The notes below the pieces were generated by a model. That model had not been told where the DNA came from. It saw only the letters and a program-made list of their open reading frames with translations, and did not search any database. This document shows positions 46,807 to 58,400 of a DNA stretch of 64,000 nucleotides, one piece after another. The stretch covers positions 89,342 to 153,341 of the forward strand of contig NW_003314334.1 in assembly GCF_000143415.4 (NCBI RefSeq), in the 5' to 3' direction. This stretch comes from Selaginella moellendorffii. Lineage: Eukaryota; Streptophyta; Lycopodiopsida; Selaginellales; Selaginellaceae. The number at the start of each line of letters is the position of its first letter. The stretch's first letter is position 1. Position numbers and translations under genes: made by a program.

Positions 46807-48046
46807 GTCTTCCCAACTTGCTACTCCTCACAAATATGCCCACTTCTAGGACCTTCCGATGCCAACACCAATGGTGATATACTTGAGCACCAATAAAAGT
46901 CAGACTAAGGAACAGCTCCGATACCAAATTGTAAAAGACTAATTTTTTCATCCTAATTTAGTCACTTAACCACACCTCTGACCACTTGGAGGAGTCTCAT
47001 TCACAACCTCCTTAAGTCCAGTTCAGGACTTGGGACTTACTAGCCCCGAGAATGGCATCCATACCACTCATCCTTTCCGCTTGGTCTAAGTGCTCCACGT
47101 GTCCGGTCCCAAGACCAACACCCCAAGGTACCACCAACATACTAGCCCATTACGCTAAGGCCATGCCCATTCAAATTGGTACCACCGGTGGTTCAGCACC
47201 ACCTGCATCACAGCCCTATCTCTCGACAATTGGGCCATCCATCCAGGAGTGACCATCCAAGATCCACTCCTTAGCATCCTTAAGATGCCCACAGACAGAG
47301 GGAACTGCCTTCCCCAATATCTCTTTTACAATCCCCACCAAGTCTCTTTTCTATCCATGGCCGAGTTTGCCTGGATAGAACTCGACACTGGGACAAGGCC
47401 CACAAGCCCGACCACTAAGTCCCACTATCATTTGGGACCTTCTCACCACATGACCATATCCTTGGTCACCACACTAGAGGACTGCTCCTCTTCCATTCTA
47501 TAGTTTGGGACTTTGGGACGACATTTCGGAACACCGTGGCCTTATGCGAACCTCGTGGGTACTCTCCCCACTTTTCGCCTTTGGATGCTCTAGCCATGGG
47601 CTTAGAGCGAGGTTCCGTTGAGCCATGCCAGATATCCAAGTAGGTAGTGCCACCCACACTTGGACTAGGGGCATTGACCATTCGATATCCCGGGGGAACT
47701 AGAGCCGGCTCTTGAACACTTAACCAAACTACCCTACTTAACAATCTATATTCACTCTAGCTTTGGACCTCCCAGTGGTTATCCCATCACCCAACGCTTG
47801 GGTACAGCCTTCTTAGGCCAAACTGGCTCCACTGGAGTCCTCCCCCTACTATACTTTTGGAGCTCACCAAACCCCCCAGGGTCTGGGAGATGAACGCTTT
47901 GGGCTTTCACCCTCTTAGACTCGAACTCGGACTCGGACTCAGACTCGGACTCGAACTCGGACTCGGACTCAGACTTAGACTTGGACTCAGACTCAAGCTT
48001 GGGCTCGGTCTCGGCCTCGGCATTGGTCTCAGTCTCAGTCTCAATC
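46794..48046 (-). mobile_element. LRD fragment inside chromovirus pol
   Basis: The LRD LTR from its hexamer array (48046) to its end TGTAAAAGAC (46930), primer site (46926-46909) and about 115 bp of LRD internal sequence. It joins RNase H-side RT coding sequence at 46794 through the shared TAGTGGAGAGCCAT. The same LRD segment follows protease in copy 1, so the fusion predates the tandem duplication. Confidence 0.75.
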
Positions 48047-49542
48047 TGGCTACTTGCTCACCTTCCGCAAACCGGAAGTGCATAGGCGACATTTGCTCAA
48101 CATTCAATCCTAACAACTTAACTAAGTCTTTAGATATCACGCTGTGTGTAGCTCCCATGTCAATCATCACTCGGATTCAGTGTCCACGGACAAAGCCTAC
48201 TAGATACATCAACGGATCAGTGTTTGCATTGACTGCAAGAAAAACTTGAGGAAAGCAACGAAAGTTACTCACCTCTTCTTCCTCATACTCCGCATTGACC
48301 AACTCGTCAACCCCTTTCAGCTTCACCACCACCATCTTCCCTCATGACATTAACACGAGACCTTGTCTTATGCTTGTTGGGACATTCCGAGGACCTATGT
48401 CCTAACTCTCCACAATGGAAGCAATGACCCACACTACCCGTTCCGCTAGGAGCAGGTTTTGCAAGTTGCTACTGCTTGTACCCACCAAGAGGAGGAACAG
48501 AGGGCCTAGGACCAGAAGAAGCTGCTGGTGGTCTCCAACCACCACCACCTTTGTTAACTGTAGCTTGTGAGCCTCCAGGGTAGTACCTACTTTCCACCCT
48601 TTGTTTCCAATCACCTTGCTTATTCCTAGAATTTCTATTCTTATCCGAGTTACCAACTTGCGGTTGCTGATATTGTTCCATGAGCGAGTGACTAAAGGCA
48701 ACTTGCTGCACTGCCTCCTTACACTCCAGGTATGTCTTCGGCTTAAACTTCAAAATCTCATTGCGAGAAAATGAACTTAAACCCTCTAGAAAATAATTCC
48801 GAGCATCTTCGTCACTCATATTTGCAATCATAATGCGCTTCTGAGCAAACGCATTAATGTAATGCATAAGGTCCCCTCGCTGCTTTAACTGTCGAAGCTC
48901 CGTGCGAAGTCTCAGACCAAGATCATCCGGCAAGTATTCCTTACAGATACGAGACCGCATCTTGGTCCAACTTCTAGTCTGCTCTTTTTCTGCACACACC
49001 TGGCGCCACCAAGTTTTGGCATGATCTGTGAAAAAGGATTGCGTGCACGCAACTTTCGTACGATCATCTACGTCTGCCGCTATGAAGTAGTTCTCCATAT
49101 CGTAGACCCAGTCTTCCAAAACCTGATAGTCCTGCATGCCTTTGAAATTGGGTGGTTTTGGAGGCTTGAACTTTGAAACTCGTGCAACCGGGGGCGGCTG
49201 CAGAACTTCATCGTCCTCAAAACTTGAGGAGGAGTCCGGTTGCTTAGGCTTAGCTGGTTTAGCTGCCTCTGCTTCTTTCTTCCTCTTCTTGTTCTCCTTC
49301 TTCAATTTGTGAATCTCCCTTCGCAAATTCACGATCTCGACTTCCTGAGCCATACGCTTCAGCGCTGCAGCATTTGGCTCTTCCTCTTCTGACTCAGCCT
49401 TTGCCTCTTCCGCAGCATCTCTAGCAGGAGTTTCCTCCTCTTGATTCGCCCGTCTAGAGGTTTCAGCATCATCAGCACGGTTCCTTTTCACCATTCCACT
49501 AGCTGCATGCATGCCTCTATCAGTAACTGAACATGCATACAA
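48047..49542 (-). pseudogene. Chromovirus copy 2 gag-protease
   Basis: ATG at 49542. A long acidic/basic coiled-coil N-terminus (LRREIHKLKKENKKRKKE) leads to the capsid. The frame is open until TAG at 48469-48471, where copy 1 has CAG. Then come the zinc-knuckle region, an extra T near 48318 (frameshift), and TGA at 48177-48179 where copy 1 has CGA. The protease motif reads MIDMGATHS instead of DTG, a C-to-T loss of the catalytic triad. The protein fuses to the LRD LTR at about 48046. Confidence 0.85.
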
Positions 49543-49755
49543 TGTTCTTACCGAATGGTGCTACCCAACTAATCCTACACAGGTCTCTTTGGATCTACTA
49601 GAAAAGTCTCTGCGTATGCAAGTTGAGTCAAAAAATCTGACAAAATTTGGATAGAAATTGCTGAGACAATTCCCTGATATCAAATGTAGCGCACCTGAAT
49701 TTGGAGCCGAACTCCAAGCCCGTTGCGCTACGAAACGAGGGTCCGGTACAATCCC

Positions 49756-49855
49756 NNNNNNNNNNNNNNNNNNNNNNNNNNNNNNNNNNNNNNNNNNNNN
49801 NNNNNNNNNNNNNNNNNNNNNNNNNNNNNNNNNNNNNNNNNNNNNNNNNNNNNNN
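49756..49855. other. Assembly gap (100 N)
   Basis: Exactly 100 N, the conventional placeholder for a gap of unknown size, inside the LTR. Confidence 0.98.
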
Positions 49856-50226
49856 GGGGGGCTTTTTTTTTATTTCCCCCCCTGGGAAAAGGGGGATTCT
49901 CCCCAAGGCGTTTATTTTGGGTAACCCCGGGGTTTTCCCCCCCCCGGGGTTTTAAAACGCGGCCCCGGGAATTTTAATACGCCCCCCTTTGGGGGGAATG
50001 GGGGTTCCCCCCGGGGGGGGGCCCCTTTAAAAATAGGGGGTCCCCCGGGCGCCAGAAATTTAATCCCGGGGGTTGGGGTTTAAACCCAACCCGGGGGGGG
50101 AAAAGGGGGGGCCCCCCCCCCGGGGGGGCCAAAAAAATTTTTCGGGGGGGGGGGTTTGTTTTCCAACCCCTTTCCCTTTTAAAATTTGGGGACCCCCCAA
50201 AGCCCCCCCCCCCCCCCCCCCCCCCC
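49856..50226. other. Low-quality, homopolymer-smeared sequence after gap
   Basis: Nearly every base repeats its neighbour in runs. The last part aligns position by position with the clean LTR at about 43275-43437, but single bases are replaced by neighbours: clean CATTCCAACCACTATCCC is TTTTCCAACCCCTTTCCC here. ORFs through this block are meaningless. Confidence 0.85.
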
Positions 50227-50803
50227 TTGAGGGACACACGCTTTGGGCTTTCACCCCAAGCCTCCTTTAGTACCAGGAGTTAGTCTCTGGGACAAGTCCG
50301 AAACTTACTAAATATGGAATGGCCTTAGATTGCGAATTTGGACACGGGACGAACACCATTGTGTTCAAGCCAATCTCTACATTCCGTAGATATGCCAAAT
50401 GAGCTAATCTAGACACTTTCCATAAATAGCACTTGGGACCGAAATGAGACTAACACAAAGGGTGTGATAGCGAGGGTGTTTGGCAGACACGGTAAGCTAT
50501 CATCCAGCGATATTGAGGGACTAGTCTCAATACGCGAGGGTTCTTGCCAAGCCAATGCAAGACAGAGCAAAAGAGAACTAAGAGCCAGGCCGAGAATGCT
50601 CAGCTAGAAACACATAGGAGTTCCTACCTTATGTTCATCTGGCTAAGTACAGATGCTAAGCCCAGTAAACTAACACTTGGACAAGAGGGGCTATTGAACG
50701 GAACCAGCAGTACCGACCTCCTGCCGTCATGGCAGTAAGGAAAGAGTGCCCGTAAGGACTAGCCGACAAGTATCTTTCGATACCCGAAGTCACATTCGCG
50801 ACA

Positions 50804-52530
50804 CTTTTATCACCTCCAAATACTTGTCATACAGCCAACCAATTAGCACCAATAGCATCTGCCATGAAACCACGGAAGTTGGGTTTCTTTCCGGTTCGCT
50901 ATTCAACAACCTCGGACATACATGTCCAAAAGACGGTTTGTGCTTGGAAATCTTGAACCTTGAATTCGGCTATAGCTATAGTCAAGTTGCATTGCAACTT
51001 ATAGAAGGAATGGTTATAATGTAAATCAGAATGGAATCCTTAAAAAATGAATAACCACTTACTTGTGATCGTAAACATGAGCTCCCATTGTTGACCAGCC
51101 TGAAACTCGTTCCATGTGATCAAAATGGATCCAGGAATTAGCCAAGTCCCCGTCTCTATCCATATCCATTCATTGTACAAGATCCACACTAGAAGTAGGA
51201 CCAAGGGTGGACATCTTAAAGATGAAAGGGCATTGATTGTTTGAAGTCACTTGGCTAATTGACAAACTCCCATGAATAAATTCATAGGGACATTTTCTTT
51301 TTAACTCCAAAATCGCATCCAATCCAGACTGAAGCTTTCCAGTTCTTTATTCTTCTAAAAAAAGGAGTGTTTCTAGTGACAAAGTAGAGTTAAGTATTAA
51401 CTTAAACCTATTTAAATTTGTCACGGGTTCTATATTTTGAAGCAGGTCCTTCAAGCTGTTCTTTGTAAACTCTTTTTTGCTGTCAGCTTGTAGCAACATG
51501 TCCACCATATAGTCCTGAAACTATTGAACACACTTTGGAGTTGTGACACTTTTCTTCCCAACTTTTGTAGTAACAGCAGCCTTCAAATTGTGAAAAGAAT
51601 CACGACAGATTCCTTCCTCTATTATGTGTTGGTGGTATCCAACATGCACTACTGCTCTGCCTAACATCCATCCCATGGAAGAAAATAATACATTTTTGCA
51701 TCACAACATGCTTGACAAAAAAATGTTGCCCCACATTTGCAACATTTAAACCTTGTAGCAACCTCATCATGCCTAAGGGGATTGATTGCTGAGCCTTCAA
51801 AGAAACATATATTCTTGCCATGATCAGAAATGCATTTGTCAGCAACACATTGAAGCTGTCCACCACAATGGACTATGGACACAGATCTGTTAAAATGGGA
51901 GCAGTGGGTCGTCTTTACTCTACACCAATTATGTGGATCAAGATGCGTCTCTATGCCCCTCTTCCTCCTTGACAAACTAGCTAGTGCAAATTCAAAGAAT
52001 ATATTCCCATTATAGGAAGATAGAAGCTCCTCACCTCTCATGTACTAGAACTCCTTCAATTCCAACTATAATGATTGAGATTGCCAAAATGCCTTATCTA
52101 TCGCCTCAAAAATTGGTCCAAAAGGAACACACCTATTTGTATGGGAAGTTATGTTGGGAAGCTCATCTTCTTCACTTTCGTCACTAGAGAGAATAATAAC
52201 TTTATCCTTCACTCCTTGCACAGTTGGCTATGAAATTGACGCACTCTCCTCTGCTTGCTTTTTAGATCCTGTAACTAGAATCTTCTAACCTGTACATCTA
52301 TCAAGATCCCACTGAATCCCATTCTTTCCCACACCACTGTTGAGCAAAATGGATTTTTCTATTTGATTACCCTTATCCCGACATATATTCTCCAAACTAA
52401 TTGATCCTAGCTTCAACTTGAATCTTTTGTAGAGGAAGCTCTCTCCTATAACATCCTTAGAGAAAACAATTGGAGGCTCTTGATCGAACTTCAAGTAGAA
52501 TTCTCTCATACCTTCTCCTTGCTCGAGCAC
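50804..52530 (-). pseudogene. Unknown cysteine-rich host-like gene, decayed, cut by chromovirus LTR
   Basis: The minus-strand frame from 52530 to 51661 stays coherent across four TAG codons (52285, 52228, 52066, 52045), each where Gln would fit. It begins MLEQGEGMREFYLKFDQ, has an acidic stretch (LSSDESEEDELP) and a paired-Cys region (CCKCGATFFCQACC) suggesting zinc binding. Coding-like sequence continues leftward in another frame, with a TAG at 51521, to at least 51300 and possibly to the LTR at 50803. I do not recognise the family. It is probably a host gene rather than a transposon. Confidence 0.45.
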
Positions 52531-52894
52531 TTAGAAAAAATTTGGGGAGAAACTGACAACAAAGAACAAAGATATTCTTCTGTATTGTGAGCTTTAATTA
52601 GTTGTGTCCTTGCAAAGGACAAGTTAAATATTTTAACAAAATATATAACCGTTTAGAATCTAGAGATATATGAGAATCTTAAAGAGCCACCCATATTAAT
52701 TGTATAATTGATTAAGAGGAATAATACTGTTGAAATGAATGGGGTTATGAGTGAGAAGCACTGATTAATCACGAGAGTTGTAGTATTAATTGCTTGTTCT
52801 CCCTCTTATTTCCATGTTCTTTTCCCTTCAAAAAAGTTTCATTCTTTTGTGATAAGTGAGAGAGACTCAAACTTGAAAAGGTTGGTTCGTGTGC

Positions 52895-53157
52895 AGTTTT
52901 TTCGTGTAGCACTTGTGCTTGCGGGGAGTGTAGCTGAACCTTAAGTCCAGTCTAACCCGGGGAGGGGGATTGGGAGAAATTTGGGAATCCGTGGATGGAT
53001 GGCTAATGCTCCGTTGCTCGTGCAGTGAGTAGCTAAAACCAAGAGCTAGTACCATAGGCGGGAACTTTGGCAAGGGAACTTAGTTAAGTCCAAGGATGTG
53101 TCGATCGGATAGACGAGGTAAATTGGCAAATTGAAAAGGAAAAATTTATGGCTTACA
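52895..53157 (+). repeat. Z-family LTR fragment
   Basis: Inverted match to the inner part of the Z LTR (20210-20470). Ends TATGGCTTACA at 53157. The outer part is missing. Confidence 0.7.
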
Positions 53158-53488
53158 AAAATGACCACTAATGAACAAATGATCCAATCTTTGGGAGATG
53201 GGACTGTGATGGAGGTAGTCTTGGACTATTGATATGACAAAGGTGAATGGATATGGCCTTAGCGTAATAGGCTAATATGTTAGTGGTACCTTTAAGTGTC
53301 TATAGTGGGATTGGACATGTGGAGCACTAGGACTAACTGCAAAAGTTGAGTGGTATAGATACCATTCACGGGGCTAGCATATCCCTAAGTTGGGGAATAA
53401 AACTTATAGAGGTTATGAGTGAGACTCCTCTAAGTGGTCAAAGGTGTGGTTAATTGACTAAAGTAGAATGGAAAATTTGTCACCTACA
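53158..53488 (+). repeat. LRD-type LTR end fragment
   Basis: Last 330 bp of an LRD-like LTR, diverged, ending TTGTCACCTACA. The Z fragment directly precedes it. Confidence 0.65.
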
Positions 53489-54360
53489 AGTAATTTAAAT
53501 AAATACTAGGTTTATTTTTATTATAAAAAAAAAGAAAAAGATAAAACAAATGCTTTTGAGAACTATGTGTTTCCTTTTGGATTATTAGGTTACAGCTGTA
53601 TGAAATGCTTTTCTCTTAAAGCACATGTTTGCAATGCTTAGTATGGCTATTATGCAAAGATAATACCATGAGGGATTTTAATGGCATGGACTATCCCATT
53701 TCCAAGCTACATCAAGAGCATTTAACTTCTGTAAATTTGGGAAGTTGTTGTGCTAATCACAGGTTTAATGCTTTCTAATAAAGTTAATATTAGCATAGAA
53801 AAAGCTTTATTTATTTAGCTTTATTAACTTTATTCTCCAAACAGTCTCAAAGAAATTAAAGTAAAAATATTGAAGATCTTTTATTAAAGGTTGAGATTGA
53901 AATCTTTTAAGAGTGTTTTGATTAATTGATAAATGAAAGCTTCATTATTTTCTTAATAAATTTATAAGATTTTGAAATAAAGGATTATTATTATTTTGTA
54001 TGAGTTCTATGGCTATAATGCTGCTTACTATTATTAGCATAGTGGGATTTTAATAGCCATTAGATTTGTTTCAATCCAAACCTCTCACTCTTGTATATAA
54101 AATTGGGTTTTCGGGCTAATCAAATAGATTTCTATATTCTCTACACCCATATTGGTGGAGATGAAGGGCAATTTTAGTTTTCCTTGAGGAGTGTTTCGAT
54201 TTGTACCTTTGGTTTATCTTTTGTATTGTCTAGATCTCTTTGATTCTTATAGTTTTTCCATTTCCTTTCTTTTGCTTTCCTTATTTTCATTCATCTTTAT
54301 GGTAAAGTAGAATACTCCTCCTTTGCAAAAACCTCCTCTTTTGACTGTAGAACAACAATT
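53489..54360. other. AT-rich intergenic DNA
   Basis: No ORF, RNA gene or repeat that I can support. Confidence 0.5.
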
Positions 54361-54935
54361 AATATACTTGTTTGATGCTATGTGGCTGCAACTAAATAAT
54401 CAAACGTAGTTGATGGTGATATTCATGGTGTGTGGTGCAACTCCTCTTGCTTTTGATGTCAATCCTCACATCCAGCTAAATTTCTTTAGTGGGAATCTTG
54501 AGGATGATGCATATCATTAGTTTGATCACTTTATGGTGATTGTCATTTATCATTCTTAGGATGATGCCCAACATTGATATGAGTTTACCACATGTATCAA
54601 GGGATGGCATTGTAATGGTATAATGGTTTGAGTGTAACCACTCATGTAGGTTGGAGCTTTCTCCCAAACGTTTTTAAATACATATTTAGATATGCTAACA
54701 ATTATGACGATGTGTTTTAGTAAATGCATGGTCTTTGACAGTGACTTTCTGCGTCAATTATACAATTTGGTATTTGCTCAAAGTTTCTTGCTTTGTGTAC
54801 AACTAATATGTCAGAACAAGTCAAGTTGGGAATGTTGTGTCTAATGCTTTGTCAAGATTTTATTAAACTTATATATACACTTGTTCTAGCTAATCTTGAT
54901 GATGCTCTTTACCTAGTACAATACTATTGAGACAT
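54361..54935 (+). pseudogene. Decayed Ty3/gypsy-like gag remnant
   Basis: Translated pieces such as LNFFSGNLEDDAYH, FDHFMVI and YNGLSVTTHVGWSF in two frames resemble a gypsy capsid. Several TAG/TGA stops and at least one frameshift. No zinc knuckle. Confidence 0.45.
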
Positions 54936-54952
54936 CACTTCTCTATAGCGCA

Positions 54953-55600
54953 TGTAATCATGGGATGAAATTTGGATATACTATCACCGTGGATCCTTGG
55001 AACCTTAGAGAGGATAAATGGGGATAAAATAGCCACTAAGGGGTCTTTCATCAAATAATTGCCCCTTTTTTAGTTGGCTTAAGGGGAGAGAGATAAAGTG
55101 TGTTATATATGGTATCAGAATAAATGGCATGGGTTCAATTTCCATTAATTAGTGGCTATGTAAAATATAATATGAGTAAGGTATATTCCTATTCTTAAAT
55201 TTGATATTATATATATTGGACATCTGTGCGTATGTTCTTCCTCTTGTGGAGTATCCACGGATGAAATTATCCACTATAGAACTGTAGTATGAGTGGATGA
55301 TTAGTTGCCTTACATGGAATAGCTAGTCTACACAATGGAAGAATTGGTAGATTTAGTGCGAAAATAGAGGTGCTAATTCCCTTTGGCTCAGTAGGCGTTA
55401 TAGTCAATAATTAATAAAGACATTGACATCTTTAAAGAAGGGGTGAGTGTAGTGTATGTGATCATAGGATGAGATTTAGATATATTATCATTGTGGATCC
55501 TTGAAACTTTGGGGGATAAATGAGGATAAAATAGCCACTAAAAGCTTTATTATAAAGCAATTGCTTTTTTTCCAGTTGGTTTTAAGTGACTCTCCCACTT
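54953..55600 (+). mobile_element. TRIM-like miniature LTR element (candidate)
   Basis: Two similar copies of about 150 bp begin TGTAATCATGGGATGA (54953) and TGTGATCATAGGATGA (55457). The first is followed by TGGTATCAGA (about 55107), a primer-site match. The second is preceded by a purine-rich stretch (AAAGAAGGGGTGAG). The interior is about 350 bp without coding. The outer LTR ends are blurred and no target duplication was established. Confidence 0.4.
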
Positions 55601-58400
55601 ATAGTAATACATATTTTACCTCTCCTTCCCATAGGAAATGCTCTTGTTTCAATAGAAATTGACAAACACTACTACAAAAACAAAGATGAGGATGTGGTTG
55701 TGGTTGTGAAATTCAATGTTCTACATGTGATGAGGTCTACCATATATATTAGAGTTGTCAATATTTTCTGAATTGGCACCCTCCATTTTCTAGGTCAAGG
55801 TCTTAGCATTAACATCATCATGTTGATGCTATTGTAGTGGAAGGTTTTGACACATAGATTTTTTTCAAGAAACAGAGTCATGTGATTAATGGAGAGTCCT
55901 TGTGTGAATAAATTAATGACCTAGGAGTACAATTCACTTGGCATCAATTTTTATAACAAGAGCTCCCCTATTAATATGAGTTTGAGTTTTTCTTTTACTC
56001 AGTATATATTATAATTTATAGTTGCATCATGTAGTAGAGTCAGTCTTCATTCTCTATAGTAATGATGTATACATACACATATCTTTTTATTTTAGATTAA
56101 ACTTAAAACATTCAGCTTTAATTGTTTTTAAAAAATTATTAATCATAAAAATATCAAGCACTCTATCTTGTAGAATTGTGGCAGCCAAGAGGAATTCAAT
56201 CAAATGAATGTGATGTAATTGCAAGAGAAACTTGTGAAGTGATAAGGTGAAATCTAGGGAATTCTTGCTAGTTCATTGGTGGTCAAATTCTTATAAGTGA
56301 GAATGAAATGTTTAGTTATATGGATCTCTGAAAAGTGATAATGCCACATTAAACTCTCAAGGGCATTAATGTATAAACTAAACACAGTGGACATCCTTAT
56401 TTAACACCGATAGTGCATTCAATATATTTAGTCCTTGATAGTCTACAAGAATAATGACATATATTTGTTCAATGACAGCTAGTGGTTTGTTAATTTCTTG
56501 TAGCCATTGAAATAATTTATCATAGGAAACTGTGTTGACCAAGTTTTGTATAACAAGACGATCTTCTATACCATGTTTTTGAATTGTCCATGAAGTTATG
56601 AGTTTCATTGCTAGAGCTATCATCTGGCACTCTATTTTTCTAGATGTTATTCTAAAAGGGAGGGATTCCTTTGATTTCAAAGAGCACTAGCAACTATGCT
56701 AAGCTGGTAATTGAACTTATATGAAAAACCTATTGCTGTAGGATAGAATGTGATGGGCATAAAGTGCATTAAGAAGTCATTATTTGTTAATGAATACTTG
56801 CTTCATTCATCTCCAAGAAGCAATACTTGTCCCATCAAGTACTCTTTATAGTTGCAAATCTAAAAGAATGCCCTCTTGTACCAATGAGTCATTCTTCCAA
56901 TTAATATATAATAGCATCCTTTTAATAACACACTTGTGAGATATGTTTACCCTCTATCACAAGTTCACATTAGTAAAAAAGAATACCTTTCCAAGGTAGC
57001 TTATCAACTATCAAGATTAATTCCAGCAAGTAAAGCCAAGCTGGAAAACTGTCACCAAGAAAATTTATTTTTAAATAGGGCTAGCATAACTAAAGTAAGA
57101 GAAACTCATATAAAAAGAATATCCTTGATAAAATAAAAGAGATTGTAAGCATTTGAGTTTTTATTTCTGTTTACCTATCACTCAAGTTAGTGACATGACT
57201 TCTTAGATGACCAACATCAGATATTTTCTTGAAAACCCTATCATGCAAATATGTTTTTATCCCTTTGGGACTTTCTTGTGGATTTCTCCTAGTTCCAAGG
57301 CAAACAGTAGGAAAGTCAAGAATACATTTCAAGAATGAGATAGAAAAGAGAAGTAGAGAACACAGGCCAGCCCTAAAAAATCATAATTCAAAATTTAATG
57401 ATTCAAAAAGTCATAAAGAAAGAATTTTTAGAAAAAAAAACTTTTAAACAATAATAAAATATTTTTCATAAGAGCATATAATTATTACTAAAATTTACTA
57501 ATGATACTTCCAAGTTAATAATTTGAAAAAAATGCTATTCATATTTCTCTCTTTTTCTGGGTTTATGTTTTATATATGATCTTTTATTAAAATTAATTTA
57601 TTTTCTTTCATGCAACATTAAAATCATCAATACTTCTATCTATAAATTTATAATTTTACTCAGTTTAGTTTATACATGTAATTCATAATCAAAATTTATG
57701 AGTTTAAAGCTCATCAGTTTATCTTTTAAATCACTTTCAGTAATTTCTATTTAAAATAATAAATAACGTTAATTAGTAATATGCAGAAGATTATAAAATA
57801 CTGTTTTTTTGTACTTTGAATTTACTCTTGCTCATAATTCATCTAAAATCATAAATATTTTTAATTTTTTAATTTTATCATTTTAAAAAAGAACACTTTA
57901 TTTGGGTTTTTTTTAATAAATTAGTATATTAAAAAAGTTTAATGTATATCCCTCCTTTCTTATAATGCCATAATAATAGTAGTATATTTTCTTATAAATA
58001 TTTGTAATCTCTTATAAATTTTATCAAACTTATTACTACTAGAAGTTTAATGTTATAATTTATAATTTCACGTTACGGTTTAAGCTGATAGCTAATGTTT
58101 TATTTTCTTCAAAATCTTCATATAACTGGATAGAAATTCTTATTACTTGATGATTAATTCTACTCCACTATTTCTACTCTTAATAAAGTAAGTAATGAGT
58201 ATATTAAAATATGATGATGAAAGAAAAATGCATTCAAACTACAACCTTCTTCTAAAATTAAAAAATATAAAATCTGTTATGGAGTTTGCTTTCTCATCCT
58301 ATCCTGTCAAGCATATGTTTCCTCTAGCCTTAAGCCTCTAATTGGAGACGTGATTCTTCTAGGCCTCACTCCTGCAGATGCTGTTTTTACAGGTAGATAT
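55601..58400. other. AT-rich region without supported genes
   Basis: Strongly AT-rich, especially 57470-58300. The only moderately long ORF (56378-56680, minus, 100 codons) has no recognisable domain and is not supported by repeats or context. Confidence 0.45.

Larger units (their letters stand above)
43086..50803 (-). mobile_element. Ty3/gypsy chromovirus, LTR to LTR, with LRD insert
   Basis: Minus strand: 5' LTR (50803-49685), primer site, gag-protease (49542 to about 48047), an LRD fragment (about 48046-46794) in place of the N-terminal RT, RT end and RNase H, integrase, chromodomain, polypurine tract (44026-44014), 3' LTR (44013-43086). A second partial internal region continues beyond the 3' LTR, giving a tandem LTR-internal-LTR-internal array, probably from unequal crossing-over. 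Multiple C-to-T stops and frameshifts make it defective. Confidence 0.8.
49685..50803 (-). repeat. Chromovirus 5' LTR, containing gap and unreliable sequence
   Basis: Ends TGTAGCGCAC (49685) and GCGACA (50803). Includes 100 N at 49756-49855 and the smeared block at 49856-50226. The outer flank begins CTTTT at 50804. Confidence 0.8.

Noticed and set aside
49628-50270. ORFs spanning the N block and the G/C-rich stretch after it
   Set aside because: They contain undefined residues or lie in smeared sequence that is a corrupted copy of the LTR.
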